A stretch of 64,000 bases of DNA, from the NCBI GenBank assembly GCA_008360975.2, contig CM039182.1, positions 44,404,491 to 44,468,490 on the forward strand. The letters are read 5' to 3'. The DNA is from Lichenostomus cassidix (taxonomy: Eukaryota; Chordata; Aves; Passeriformes; Meliphagidae). The position numbers and the translations under genes were made by a program. Below, piece after piece: positions 47,901 through 59,802 of this stretch. The notes under the pieces are model-generated. The model saw nothing but the letters and a program-made list of their open reading frames with translations, was not told the DNA's origin and searched no databases. Each line of letters starts with the position of its first letter. The first letter of the stretch is position 1.

Positions 47901-50900
47901 ATTAAATTATCTACAGTCTAGAGCCTGTGTTTATAACTTTTTTCCTACTTTGGTAACAGAATGCAAACAAGGGACCCTGCACTTCAAAATATGACAGGTC
48001 CTCTGCTTTTCAAGGATTTGACTCCGCATTTGAATTCATGCCAGTAAACAGCATTTATGCTTGTAATTTCTAATGAGGTGTTAAGGACTTAAATGATGAG
48101 TGGTGTTATTTGTATTTTAATGATATTGATTATGTTTGTTTGACAGAAATTTACTGTAATGAGGACACACTGGACCCTTATTGTCACCAAGTACCACTGC
48201 TGCTGTACACGTCTCCTTTTCCATCTATGTTGAGGTTATGTCTGCTTTTGGATTAAGTAATTTTTTTTCTGCTACAAAAAGGGTCACTCTAAATGAGCCT
48301 GAAGAGTCATATATAGCTCCAGGAATGTATATAGAGAATACCTACCCACCCTCTCAATTTTATGTGGAAAAGAATCAGGCTCGACTGCCAGCATTGTTGC
48401 CATCTCAGAACTCAGTTTAGTTCCACCTGTGCTTATCAAAGGCTTATCTGACCCCAGACTTGAACATCCCCAGATGCAAAGAAACTTCAGATCAGTGCTT
48501 TCTATCAAGATCATATACTATGACACTGCCATTTCTGGAAGTCCATCATTTCAGGTTTGCTGAATATACTGAAAGGGGAAATAACTCATTAAAACTATGC
48601 ACCTTCTACAACAGAGACACAGTGCTACATTACAGCAAAAAGGAAACTGACTTCACCCGAAAATCCTAATTATAAATACTTTAAAAGTATTGATAGATGT
48701 TTAATATGCAATTTAATGATTAATCAATTTTTGGGTTATTAAAGTACAAAAAGTCTTGCTTTGTTATCGTTTTGTTCTGCTATATACAGCTGATACAATG
48801 TACAGTGCTCAGGTCTGTAATATCTATTATTTGTGTGTTTGTCATTGGTGAAGCACTTAGAAATGAAACACTGATACAATATTAAAACTGAGAAGCTATT
48901 CTACTCTATAGAGTAGAATATTTATTATACTGCTACATCTGCCACATCTTTATTATACTGCTATCAAAGTCCTATAATTTCATCCCTCATACTGCCTTCA
49001 CTCTCTCTTCCCTCTTAGGGAAGAATGTTCATCAGTACAGGATTTCTTTTTCAATGAAAATTTATTCATTTTATCTCCTGCAAATCTTAAAGACCATTTA
49101 AGTGAGAGACATTTGCTGTTCCTTTATCAATCTGCTCCTTATCACTTTTATGCATGTGGAAATCCACAACGAGGTAAAAGCCCTGTCCTCAGAACACCAT
49201 CATCTGTTGCTACAAAATGCTACTCTTAGGCATGAGATGAATTCCGACAGTACATGAGCAGACAGAGTTCCCACTGGGAAATTGATGTTTACATACAAGC
49301 TAAAACAGTTGGCAATTCTGAATTTTTTATGATAGGCGTGATAAGTTTATTTCCATCAACTTCCTCATCACAGAAAGAACGTAAGACTGACTCTTCAGTC
49401 TGGGACTTTGGTCAAGCCTCACTTCTAGTAGTTAAGCACTCACAAATCACAAAAATAGATTATAAAAGTTGGTACACAGATGCAATGGCCATTGTGAAGA
49501 TTTGGTAGTATTGTGTAACAGCCTCATTAAAAACAAAAAAAAAATCAGCAATACAAAGCCTGTGTTAAATGAAGAATGAACTGGTTAATGGAGAAAAAAA
49601 ATTGGGACGACAGCCACCAAGCCAACAGAGGTGAGGATCTGACTGAATCTTTAGTACAGATCTAAGAAGCACATCTGCTAAAACCATGCAGATGACAAAG
49701 TTTAACAGAGTTCCATAAAGTGCTGGACTGAGTGAAGAGACTCAGACAAGTAACTGAGCAGAGCTCTTATTGTGGCTGTGGGCAAAAAGAGCTTACTGTG
49801 ACCATTAAGGGTCACCCTGAGGTCCAGGTAAATGTTTTATATTTGTGTACAGTATCAGTTTGGTGATAAGCACAGTATTGTGTTCTTTTCCTTTTTTTCT
49901 TGTAGGACACAAAAAGAGTAAAATCATAAAATAATTTTAGAAATCTATTCATAAATTGAGGAACATACGTTGCAGTGAAAAACCTATAGTATACAGAATA
50001 TTCTGTAGTTCTGCATGATTTTGTCTACTACACTGTGGTTGGCTCTGACAGAAATCAATGATTACAAAATGAAGCTTAAGGCCAAATGTGTACCTGTGAA
50101 GAGTATTAACACCTGAAATAAACTAAGAGAGTCAGCCTCTATATTTCAGAAGTCATTTTGACAAAAAATAGATGCTGTTTGGATGATACACTATTGGTAA
50201 GCACTTCAGTTCAAGTGGTGATGATTTATGGACTAATATACTGAAGAGGTTAGAATAAATAATCTAAGGGTTCCATCTCACCTTGAATTCTTCACATTCT
50301 TTTTTTACAGCAAGAATGAATGGTTTCAAAGATTAAAATGCCAGTGGATAAGACTGTCACAGTCCTTATTTACTTGTACAAGGATACATAGCCCCATCGC
50401 TAACTCCTCATAGCTGCAGTAAGTCTAATCCAGTAGAGGAATAAACTGCCTCTCTCTTGCTGTAGTGAAGAGAAAGGAAAAGGAGACAAAAGTTTCAGCT
50501 GCTTTCCCCACTTGTGCAAGACTGGATGAAGACAGTCAGAGGAAGCTGTAAGGCTTCTCTCCATTAATGGAAGAGGAATTTGGGCTCAAGGCAGGACAAC
50601 ACCCTTCAAACAAGGAGCATTGCAGCAGTGACTCAGATGCCTTTTCACTTTTAAGGATTGTGCTTTCACAAACAAAAGACACCATCTCCCACTTCAGGTG
50701 CTCCATAGAGTTACATAATGGCACTCCTAGAGCTCCATGCTGTGAGGTGCTGAATGCTCTGCACAACCCTGGAAGATGCACAGTGTACAGCACTGAAACA
50801 AATGGACTCAGCCCAGGTATCTAAATTGCAGCAACAGTGCTCTGCAAAGGTTCCAAGAGCTGCATTTCTGAAGTGCCTGAAGCTGAGTTGAAGATACAGT

Positions 50901-53799
50901 CATGGATGCTGTCAGAGTCTTATGAGTAAGTGTGAGATTTCTCACCATTTAGAGCACACTAATGACTGAAACTACCACATTAGATTACCAGAATGTCTTC
51001 CTGGCAGTTATAATTACAAAAAACAAACAAATAATCACTCCCAGTTGTCAAATAAACAAGACATGATATCGAAGACATTTCTTTACACTAATACAATGGC
51101 TTAGACAAGCATTTACCCTAGTGCTCCCCTATCAGCGCACAGTTTAATTTGCAAAGGTCTTATTTTCCTTTATTTTCCACCTCCTAGGTAAAAAAATTGG
51201 GAGGAAAAAAACAAAAAAATATTTTCTAAATTACTTTAATATTTGTTTCAATCCCTTTCCCTGATGTAAACAAACAAACCCAACAACAGTAGAAAGAACA
51301 AAAGCCACAGAAACCCAGACAACAACAATAAAAGGAGAGATGGCAAGGAGAATACAGCAATATCCAAAAATATTAAAATTGGATATTTCTATTGAAAATC
51401 AAATTTAAAAATATATTTAAGTTCTTGTTCAGTTGTTTTAAATGTCTGTGGATTATTGTCTCTAATTATTCTCATGGAACTCCACTACAGTTTTGATTAA
51501 AGAACTATTGTTTCCAGTCTTCATTATAGTTCTTCAGTCCATGGCTTTGAAAATTTGTTGGTTTTTTGAGATTTGTAGGTTGGAATACAGGTGGATATCA
51601 GCTCCATGCTCACATCAATTTTTGACTGGAACACAAGTAATCGGGACAGGAAGTCAACCACAGAAGAGAGATTAAACTAATATAGTAATGAGGCCTATTT
51701 AAAAAAAAAAAACCCAAAGCTTCAGTCTTCCTATAGCCCAGTTTCTGCAACTCTCATTCACACAGCGGCAAAATTAGGTTGATATTAAAGCAACATTAAA
51801 ATGCTTTAAGACTGAGGTCCTTTAAGAGCTGATGGATTCACTCCTACAAAACTCATAGTTTAAAATTAGGCCAAACAGTGTGACTAAAGCTTGCATAACA
51901 GCAACACTTTGAACACCCCACAGAGATTCTGCTATGCTTTTAACCTTGTGTGAAGGCATTACATCTCAAGGCCAGGAAAATCAGCCTTTCCTCCTTAAAA
52001 GCTTCTTTAGCAAAAAAATCCAGGAGTGTTAAGAACAACAACAACCATTATTGAACTGGACTTTTCTCAAGATGGATGTTTGGAAAGAAGATAGTCCACA
52101 CAGTCTAGGCCTTTGCACTGTGTACTCAGAGTGGTGTTTACCATCCCCTGTGACAGATCTCTCTGCCACATGGTGATGATCACACAACCCTGAAAATTCA
52201 GCAACTCTTGCATCAAGCCACAAGCTGTCACTTGTGGTGATACAGAGGTTGAACAGTGCTTTATGAAAAGGTGCACATCTGGAAAGCATGGACTCATTGA
52301 TTAATCAAATTTAGATGTGTTTTAATGGAAAAAAAACCCCAACTTTGGAGCATTAACAGAGACTCATCTCTGGAAATACTGTCTGGACTTCATATCAGCC
52401 ATTCTTATCTTTGGGTGATATTAATGGAAACTGAGAATTTGAGACTCCTTTGGAAAGGATGTTACACAATGGGTATGGGACAGGTAATGCACAGTTTTAA
52501 AGGTTTATGTGAGCAATAATGAGAGACATAAACCATGTATGATATGAACCACATGTATCAATACAAACACATTTATTTTCCTATGCTTTTACATTTTTTT
52601 AAGTGACCTAGCTGTTATGAACACCTTTGCCATTAAAAGACTCTGGAGCTAATCAGAAAAAAATCCACTGAAATATTTCTTTATTGAAGAACCTTAACAT
52701 TGATCTTTTCATAAAAAGAAACAAAGCTAAAGATCCCTGCTGGAGGAGAATTCTACTTGTCACTAATTTTGCTAGAGAATTTCTCTATCTTGCCAATTTG
52801 TTCTTTCTCACTACAACTGCCATCCATCTAAAAGCTGGCTTGTTACAGCTAATCAGGATTCTTAAGCAATAACAAACACATGGGTTTTGTAAATCAGAAC
52901 TCATTTCATTCATGCCATGTGCATTTCTAATTACATAACATTAAAGCAAGACCTTTAGGCAGGTGAACACTTCTAGAAGAACACTTAAAAAACCCCAAGC
53001 AATTACGCTTTGTTCATATCAACCACATAAAATTTAGGGCCCAGAGTATACTGGACTCATCTAAAATTTACATAAGTGATGCTGTCGTCTGGACTGTCCC
53101 ACTGAAAGGCCTCACCTACTTTCTAATCCAACATGGCATCACTCTTAATTCCTGTATTTTTAGCAGTTCCTTGATGCTCATAAATAGGGAGCAGATTAGT
53201 TCCTTGACAGGAAAATTCTCATCCTTCTCCCAAGGATGAGAAAAAGTGGATCCCCCTTATTTATCTGAGTCCAGCTGTGATTCCTTAGTGACCATGAAGT
53301 TAAACTGAACTTTGAGCTACTTTTGTATGATATCATTAATTTGTTCAGTGTATCCCAGAAAGTGTGCTATTAGTCAGAAAATCATGACTGAAATGCCACC
53401 CTTGCTAAGCCCAAGGGAGGTTGATGAATAAATCAGAGGCAGGAATGTGTCTACTAATTCCCAGATTCTGCAGACATTGACTTTATTAAATTTGCTCATA
53501 AGAAATTTACAGGGAATAACACTCACAAATTCACTTAAGTGAATAAAGGATTTATAAGAACATGGCAATATCCATTTCCCAAATAATTTCCCATTCCCCA
53601 TCAGGGTGGGATGTTGTCATTTGTTTATCTATAATTTAAGTATGATTTTATAAATGAAGGAAATAAGTGTATTCATTCAGGGATAAAGCTTCCATTCACA
53701 TTGAAAAGCTTTGAGTTTGTCTTCCTGTTCACTGTATTTTATCTAGGTCCTTCCCAAGAGGCTTTAAAATGTTCAAATGCAGAAAACAGCTATGGAGAA
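44996..53799. other. Long non-coding stretch
   Basis: No repeat family or gene recognised in 8.8 kb apart from the palindrome at 48897. Frames at 50536-50824 and 52029-52297 occur on overlapping strands and lack recognisable domains. A-runs near 49530, 51690 and 52328 are simple. Confidence 0.55.
48897..48920. repeat. Perfect 24-bp palindrome
   Basis: The sequence TATTCTACTCTA is followed directly by its exact reverse complement TAGAGTAGAATA. Directly downstream, TTTATTATACTGCTA occurs twice (48921-48935 and about 48949-48963). A spacer-free palindrome of this length is unusual in random DNA. Confidence 0.9.
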
Positions 53800-54333
53800 C
53801 ACACTTGCACAGTCAGAGCATGGCTGAGGTTAGAAGCTCCGAACACCCTACTCAAAGCAGGGTGGACTACAGCTGGCTGCTCAGGCTTTGAGGATCTCTA
53901 AGGATAGAGACTCCACAACCTCTGAGCAACTTAAGCCAGTGTTTGATCACAATTTAAAAGCAAAACTGACTATTCTTACATTTAAATGCAATTTCTTGCA
54001 ATTTCCTGTATCCCACCTTTCAGCCATTTCCCTTTGTCTTGTTTTCTTGTCCTTCAAACCACTGGAAAGAGTCTGCCTCCACATTTTCTTCTCCCATTAA
54101 ATGTTTATACACCTTGATAAGTTACCCTTGAGCCTTCTTTTGCCCAGGCTAAACAGTTACAGCTCTCAGTGTCTCTTTGTATGGCAGATGCTCCAAGCCC
54201 TTATTCATATCCATGGTCCTTCACTGGACTTGCTCCAATATGGCTATTTGTCTCTTGGGCCATGGAACCCAGGACTGTGGCATAGCACTCCAGAGGTGTC
54301 CTCAGGAGTGCTGAATATGGGAGAAGGATGACC
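53800..54333 (-). mobile_element. CR1 LINE, 3' part, minus strand
   Basis: Read on the plus strand as a reversed CR1: CATGGCTGAGGTTAGAAGC (53819-53837), CTACTCAAAGCAGGGTGGAC, GATAGAGACTCCACAACCTC (53903-53922), CACCTTGATAAGTTACCC, GAGCCTTCTTTTGCCCAGGC and GGCATAGCACTCCAGAGGTG, in the usual order from 3' end to ORF2 C-terminus. Many substitutions show an old copy. Open frames here are remnants or shadows. Confidence 0.93.
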
Positions 54334-56290
54334 AGACCAGACTCCAGTTTCAAAATCCAATTTCCTGAATCGAGTCGCTATGTTCACACGCTCTGCACCA
54401 AAATCGTTTTTTGTCACTCATGCAAGAGAGAGAATTTGTTCCCACTAACCTTCCCAGAAAGAGCCCTGCTTGTGCCCCAGTCCTCCCCTATAACAAACCT
54501 TTTTCCACCTCTCCCCACCAAGAGTCACCTATCATCCCCTCCCACCTCTTGTGGACAGACGCCCATGCAGAAGCCTATTTGCTGAACACCAACTTCTCCC
54601 CTTCACCTAGTTATGCCCCTAAGTATCTCTCAGCAACTCTCTGAATCTTTCCCACTTAAAGCTCACAGTCCCAGAACTTTGTGAGCTTCTCACATCAAAG
54701 TCCCCCAGTATTCCTCAAACCCATCTTTACTCTGTCCTTCCCATAACTGCCCTTTTCCTTTGCATTTCATACAAGTTATCTCCTTCTCCTACCCAAGAGA
54801 AGGCCCTGTGAGGGCTCCATACTCAGCCTCACCAAGGATTTCCTGTCGTATACTTCAAGTTAAGGTACCAATTTCTGCAACTCCCCTAGCCCTTGCTTCT
54901 CTGTTTGCAGAATTAAAGTATATTAGAGGTTGCTAAAGAAAATGCTTAGAAGACACCTGGGTCCTACACCATCTCTTGAATTTCCCCCTTTTCCTGTAAA
55001 GCAAATTTGTTGGACACCAATCACTCCCTGAAAAATTGCAGTAGAGAAGCTAATATAGACATTAGTCTAGAGACATAATGAGCTACAGAATTTTCTCAAA
55101 AAATGTCTATTTTACTGGCAAAAATCACAGGGATTTGGGTTGTAGAGCTTAAGCTATACTGATACATAGTACAGTCATTGTCAGGATCTCAGAGTCCGGG
55201 ATAAACCTTTTGCAATGGAAAACAGCAATATTCCTGTGTCATATCAAGTTCTTATGTGCCATAAGCTGTACATAGCCCAACTCTGCCTTACCCCTTGACT
55301 TCAATAAGGCAATTAGGCTAATGCTAATTATCTTTGCAAACATCTCAGGGCAATTTTTGGTACAAAGCGACTGCCCTTCTGGGCATATTCTTGTGCAGCA
55401 CGTGACCATTTTCTTTTTTTACTTAATTCTTCTTGAGCTTAATTTCATGAAAACAGCATTTAAGAAGCTTTGATATTTCTTGCTTCTCTTTTAGCACTTG
55501 AAGACTAGAGGTTACTTCAGAAACAAGCTTTACTACCATTATTCTGTCCATCACAGGTTATGGTCAAAGTTCAAAACTGAAGGCACAAATTGGGCTGCTG
55601 GTTTGAATGACAGAGAAATGAGCAAATTTTGCACAGTAGGACACCATTTGAAAAATCATTGAAAATTTTTCAGCATTAAAAAAACCCACAATGTGAGAGG
55701 AGTGTATGGTGTGCTTGCACTATGGTCTACTGTATGTTAAGCCTCCCCTGTGAACCTACACCACAGATCCATCCTTCTTATCCTCCTTACTTTGCAGTAT
55801 CCACCAGCTTTAGCCTTTTTTTTTTGTTTGTTTAATTTTAAAAAATATCTCCTCCAATATAGTACAAGTTCTTTTTATGGTAATTATTATTACCTTTTAC
55901 AGAAGTAGAATGAAGTATCTCATCCCTTATTGTATTCTTGCAGGGTGTTTTCTCATTCCAGACCATAGCTACAGGCCTTCTCAGAGATGCTCCTTGCAGG
56001 AAATCTTCACAGCTGAATAGAGTAACTACAGAAAAAAAGGTACTGTTGGAGTACACAACGCTTTTGGAGTACACAATTTTGACAGGTATATAACAGCATA
56101 TGTATAATATTCAAATATGAACATCAGACTATATTCAGAGTGGTAAGTATGTAACCATTGGAACAAACAAACCATTGTTTGTTACTCTTCTTTAGCACTA
56201 TCCTTTATTCTTCACTTAGGGTCCCTATAGATTTTCCTGTCCTTTTTATAGAAAAAGGCATTCTAAATTATTTGGACAATGTACTCACAG
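54334..56290. other. Non-coding, no recognised element
   Basis: Pyrimidine-rich at 54360-54700, with no family recognised. The rest is AT-rich single-copy-looking DNA. Confidence 0.5.
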
Positions 56291-56374
56291 CAAAACAAAC
56301 AAACAAACAAACCAACCCAAAAACAAACAAACAAAAAAAAAACCCCAAAACAAAAACAAACAAAAAAAAAACCC
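56291..56374. repeat. (AAAC)n simple repeat, A/C-rich
   Basis: CAAACAAACAAACAAACC followed by A-runs interspersed with CCC/CCCC. Of the same type as the tracts at 9.9 and 20.9 kb. Frames across it encode Lys/Thr/Asn/Gln-rich artefacts. Confidence 0.9.
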
Positions 56375-56646
56375 AGAGAGAATAAAACTGATAGCCCTGC
56401 AGTTTCATTTTACTTGTATGAGAGCAGCAAGAGCAGAGCAGCTCCACAAGGGATAATAAGCCAGGAACCAAAGGTGACCACAACACTGGAAGTGCCCTCA
56501 CTCAGCAGGGCATGTTCCCGGAGGGTCTGAATGTGGCAGGTAGCCATGGTGATAATAACAGAGCCTATTCATAGTCTCAGACAAAGCAAGGTAATGAACC
56601 AGGTCCAGGGTATGACCTGAGAGCACACACAGCAGATCCGGCCAAA
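56375..56646. other. Non-coding spacer
   Basis: Sequence between the simple repeat and the solo LTR. No element recognised. Confidence 0.5.
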
Positions 56647-56651
56647 CAGGG
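56647..56651 (+). repeat. Target-site duplication, left copy (CAGGG)
   Basis: CAGGG directly precedes the TG that opens the LTR and is repeated directly after its closing CA at 57466-57470. Confidence 0.7.
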
Positions 56652-56874
56652 TGTGAGAGACCAATCTGATTCTTATTTATGCCTCAATATATGTTATACG
56701 TGAGGTAAAGAAAAGTTACCTTAGGGTACGTTCTGGAAGCTGTGAGAGAGAAAGCTTCCACTGCTGGTCGGCAGGCAACCCTCCTCCCCTCGCTGGTGGG
56801 GCAGATCCTCGGATGCCCGGGAAAAAAGCGCGCGGAAAAGTGCGCGAGAAGGCACGCTATAGGACTGCCAAGCG

Positions 56875-56881
56875 CATAAAA
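56875..56881 (+). promoter_or_regulatory. TATA-like box in the solo LTR
   Basis: CATAAAA, preceded by a CpG-rich segment and followed 10 bp later by TGCGTCA (56891-56897), a CRE/AP-1-like word. Position about 220 bp into the LTR fits a U3 core promoter. Confidence 0.5.
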
Positions 56882-57105
56882 CCAGCTAGCTGCGTCACAA
56901 CGGGGCCATTTTCTTTGGGTTTCTTGGAGGGAGCAGGGGTTGCCCAGAGGGTCAGCTCTGCCCCCCTCGCCCCCTTCGCATTTTCCTCCCTGCAATCCGC
57001 TCTTTTCCTGGCTGTCCTGTCTGCCCGTGTCCTGCTTTGCTTCGCTGCTTGCCCGAGGCAGCTCCGTCGCCGGGACTACCTCGTGCTCGCTGCTTCTCCG
57101 ACGAT

Positions 57106-57216
57106 GGAGCCACTGTCGCCACCTGCACCCTGCCTGCACCCAGCCCGGAGCTGTCGCCGCCTGCACCTTGCCTGCACCCAGCCCGGAGCCACTGCCGCCT
57201 GCATCCAGCCTGCAGC
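57106..57216 (+). repeat. GC-rich tandem repeat inside the LTR
   Basis: Nearly three units beginning GGAGC (57106, 57147 and 57185), of 41, 38 and about 32 bp, each containing a CGCCxCCTGCACC and GCCTGCACCCAGCCC type core. Copy-number change here would make LTR copies differ in length. Confidence 0.85.
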
Positions 57217-57418
57217 ACACATTCCATCTGCCAAACGCTCACCGACGAGGCACCAGGGGTTCAGTGGGAGCGATTTGCCCGATATTCTCTTTCCCTCTCT
57301 GTCTCTTTTTTCCATCTTTGTTCCTTTCTTTGTCCCCCTTGGGTTACTTTTTTACCAACAAACAGTTTTCAGATATAATATTGCTTCATTAGTCCTTCGT
57401 TTTTTGTCCGAGAAATCC

Positions 57419-57424
57419 ATTAAA
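57419..57424 (+). promoter_or_regulatory. ATTAAA polyadenylation signal in the solo LTR
   Basis: ATTAAA, 41 bp before the LTR end, in the position expected for the R/U5 processing signal. Confidence 0.45.
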
Positions 57425-57465
57425 AGAATCCTTCCCGAGTCCCCCTTTTAGAGCGGAACGGGACA

Positions 57466-57470
57466 CAGGG
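57466..57470 (+). repeat. Target-site duplication, right copy (CAGGG)
   Basis: Exact match to 56647-56651, directly after the CA end of the LTR. Confidence 0.7.
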
Positions 57471-58680
57471 CTGGAGATAATGCTGCCAAATGGGTCCAAT
57501 ATCCATCCAAAACAATGAATCAGGGACAAAGCCACCCAAAATACTGACTCAGAATCACTCAAGGAAACAAGACCAGAGACAAGACTGGAGACAGGTACAT
57601 CTGTTACATAGCTTAGAGAAGGACTGAGTGCCCAAACCCTGCCTTAAATGGAGCTCCTGGGATTACAGGCAGAAGACATGGGTGGAGGCCCCAGGTGAGG
57701 ATGGTCAGGGATACTGAGGATTATTAGTGCCCTCATGTCCCAGCCAGCAGTTCCCTGCCAGATTATCAATGATCTTAATACTCAGTATCTGTCCCAACAA
57801 CTTAAATCATGGAACAAGATACACCCTCAGCAAATATTTCAAAGCAGTTTGGGTATGTACTAGTCTCTCGAAGAAACACTGTTATTCTGGTCTGAGGTTG
57901 TGAGCATCTGCTTGCCAAGTGCTGTGTCTGAAGCACACACTCTACTCATCCTGGGAGCTGAGCTGCCTGCACTGAAGTCCATCTTCCAGAGAAGAAAGAG
58001 CTGTTTGAGAAGCCTTGGTCAGCCTTGGCACTCAGCTGCAAGGAGTCTGAGTACAGGTTCTGCTGCGCTTTATCTCAAGGCTCCTGCTTCTGCCTGCCCT
58101 GTCGTTGTGCTTACTCCCATCTTTCTCTCCCTTATGGAGAAGGATCAGCTCCTGCTGCTCCAGGGACACATTGCTGCTCATGGGCAGAAATCCCACTTTA
58201 CCACAAATATCTCCTGGGAGCAACTCAAGGCCAACTCAATTCTTGGTTGTGGTACTGCTTCCCCAGTAAGTGCCATAGACACTGTGCTGTGGGATCTGAA
58301 GAGTGTTTCACTGGAAAACATATAGCTCTCACCAACTATGGCTAAATTGCAGAGCACAGCCATGATTCCCATCTTCAGAATTTGAGCAGGCCTTGACCTT
58401 ATGTGGGATGAGACCCAAGTGGCCATCATATCCCCTTCCCTTTCTCCATTCATGATTGAAAAAGCTAGACAGGCAGAAGGGAGATGTGTGATGCACTCCA
58501 CCATGTCGCTCATCTATATGACAAGCAGAACAGCACCCGAGAAAATATAATGCTCAACAGTTGATGTAGGAGCACTGACACAACTCCTGGTGAGCACTTC
58601 AAGCTAATTCAGGTAGTAAAATGCTCAAACAACTGTTTAGAGAAAATACTCCAGGTACAGTCAAAGCTAAGATGTAGACC
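57471..58680. other. Non-coding, possible unrecognised repeat
   Basis: 57480-57760 and 57900-58330 are richer in GC than the background and read like dispersed repeat sequence, but I cannot assign a family. The 141-codon plus frame at 57900-58325 begins with GTG, not ATG, and has no recognisable domain. Confidence 0.4.
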
Positions 58681-59802
58681 AGAGTCACAGAATTATTTAG
58701 GCTGGCATTCAGTCCAACTTCCCTGCAATGAACAGGGACATCTTCAACTAGATCAGCTTGTTCTGTTTCACTCAATCTGACCTTAATGTTGCCAGGGATG
58801 GAGCACCTAGCATGTCTCTGGGCAACCAGTTGCAGTTTCGCCACACTCATCATAAAAATATTCCTGTATCTACTCTAAATCTACCCTCTGATACTTTTAA
58901 ACCATTACCCCTTGTACTGCAACAGGCCCAGCTGAGAAGTTTGACCCCATGTAAGTACTGAAAGGCCCCAGTAAAGTCTCCCCAGAGCCTTCTCTTCTCC
59001 AAGCTGAACAACTCCAATGCTCTCAGCCTTTCCTCACAGGAGAGATGTTCTGTCCTTCTGATAATTTTTGTAGTCCTCCTCTGGATCTGCTCCAACATGT
59101 CCAGGTCTTTCCTGTGCTGAGGACTCAAGAGTTGGACACAGTACTTCAGGTGGGGTCTCACCAGAGAGGAGCAGCAGAATCCCCTCCCTTGTCCTGCTGC
59201 TCACACTGCTTTGGATGCAGCCCAGGACACGCTTGGCTTTCTGGGCTGCGAGTGCACATTGCTGGCTCATCTCCAGCCTCTCACCCACCAGCACCCCCAA
59301 GTCCTTCTCAGCAGGGCTGTTCTTGATCTGTTCATCCCCCATCCTGTGTTCATACTGGAGGTTGCCTCAAATGGGGTGCAGCACCCTGCACTTGTTGAAC
59401 CTCCTAAGGCTCACACAAGCCTACTTCTCAAGCTTGTCCAGCTCCCCCAGTCCTCAGGTGTGTCAACCACACTGCACAGCTTGGTGTCATTGGCAAACTT
59501 GCCAAGGATACACTCGATCCCACTTTGTCATTGATGAAGATATTAAATGGTATTGGTCCAAATATGGACCCCTGAATGACACGACTGATCACTGGTCTCC
59601 ATGCAGGCATTGAGCCACCGGTCATCACTCTCTGGGTGCATCCATCCAGCCAATTCCTTACCCACTGAACAGTCCACCCTTCAAATCCATCTCTCAAATT
59701 TAGCAAGAAGGATGTTGTATGAGACTGTGTCAAAGGCTTTATAGAAATCCAGACGGATGACACCCTTAGCTCTTCCTTGTCTACTGATGTAGTCACTCCA
59801 CA
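58681..59802 (-). mobile_element. CR1 LINE with ORF2 remnant, minus strand
   Basis: A long, well preserved CR1 in reverse orientation. On the plus strand: AGAGTCACAGAATTATTTAG at the 3' end, GAGCCTTCTCTTCTCCAAGC (58985-59004), CTGGATCTGCTCCAACATGT (59081-59100), CCCAGGACACGCTTGGCTTT, TGCACATTGCTGGCTCATCTC, CACCCCCAAGTCCTTCTCAG, TGATGAAGATATTAAATGG and ATGTAGTCACTCCA (59789-59802), all in expected order. It is truncated at its 5' side inside the reverse-transcriptase region. Confidence 0.96.
58850..59790 (-). pseudogene. CR1 ORF2 (reverse transcriptase) remnant
   Basis: Minus-strand frames carry palm and C-terminal pieces of the CR1 reverse transcriptase. One reads WVRNWLDGCTQRVMTGGSM and FGPIPFNIFIND (about 59530-59680). 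After a frame change the catalytic box at 59497-59486 reads FAND where FADD is expected. Then comes SPAEKDLGVLVGERLEMSQQ (59318-59259), and finally RTEHLSCEERLRALELFSLE (near 59050-58990). At least two frameshifts and the changed catalytic box make it inactive. Confidence 0.88.

Larger units (their letters stand above)
56652..57465 (+). mobile_element. Solo LTR of an endogenous retrovirus, 814 bp
   Basis: The unit starts TGTGAGAG and ends GGGACA, giving the TGT...ACA inverted termini expected of retroviral LTRs, and is flanked by a 5-bp direct repeat CAGGG. A TATA-like CATAAAA (56875-56881) and an ATTAAA signal (57419-57424) place it in plus orientation. It is rich in CpG, with a 38-41 bp tandem repeat (57106-57216) between the two signals. 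No gag, pol or env sequence and no second LTR are present, so it is best explained as a solo LTR left by recombination between two LTRs. The long distance between TATA and polyadenylation signal implies a long R region. Frames of up to 212 codons inside it are by-products of GC-rich sequence. Family not identified. Confidence 0.75.

Noticed and set aside
56684..57220. 178-codon minus-strand open frame
   Set aside because: Antisense shadow of the same GC-rich LTR repeat.
56813..57451. 212-codon plus-strand open frame (and 150- and 113-codon frames in other plus frames)
   Set aside because: It lies wholly inside the solo LTR. Several frames on both strands are open because the sequence is GC-rich and poor in stops. 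The Cys/Pro/Leu-rich peptide follows from the tandem repeat.
57900..58325. 141-codon plus-strand open frame
   Set aside because: It begins with GTG, has no recognised domain, and lies in sequence that looks like unassigned repeat.
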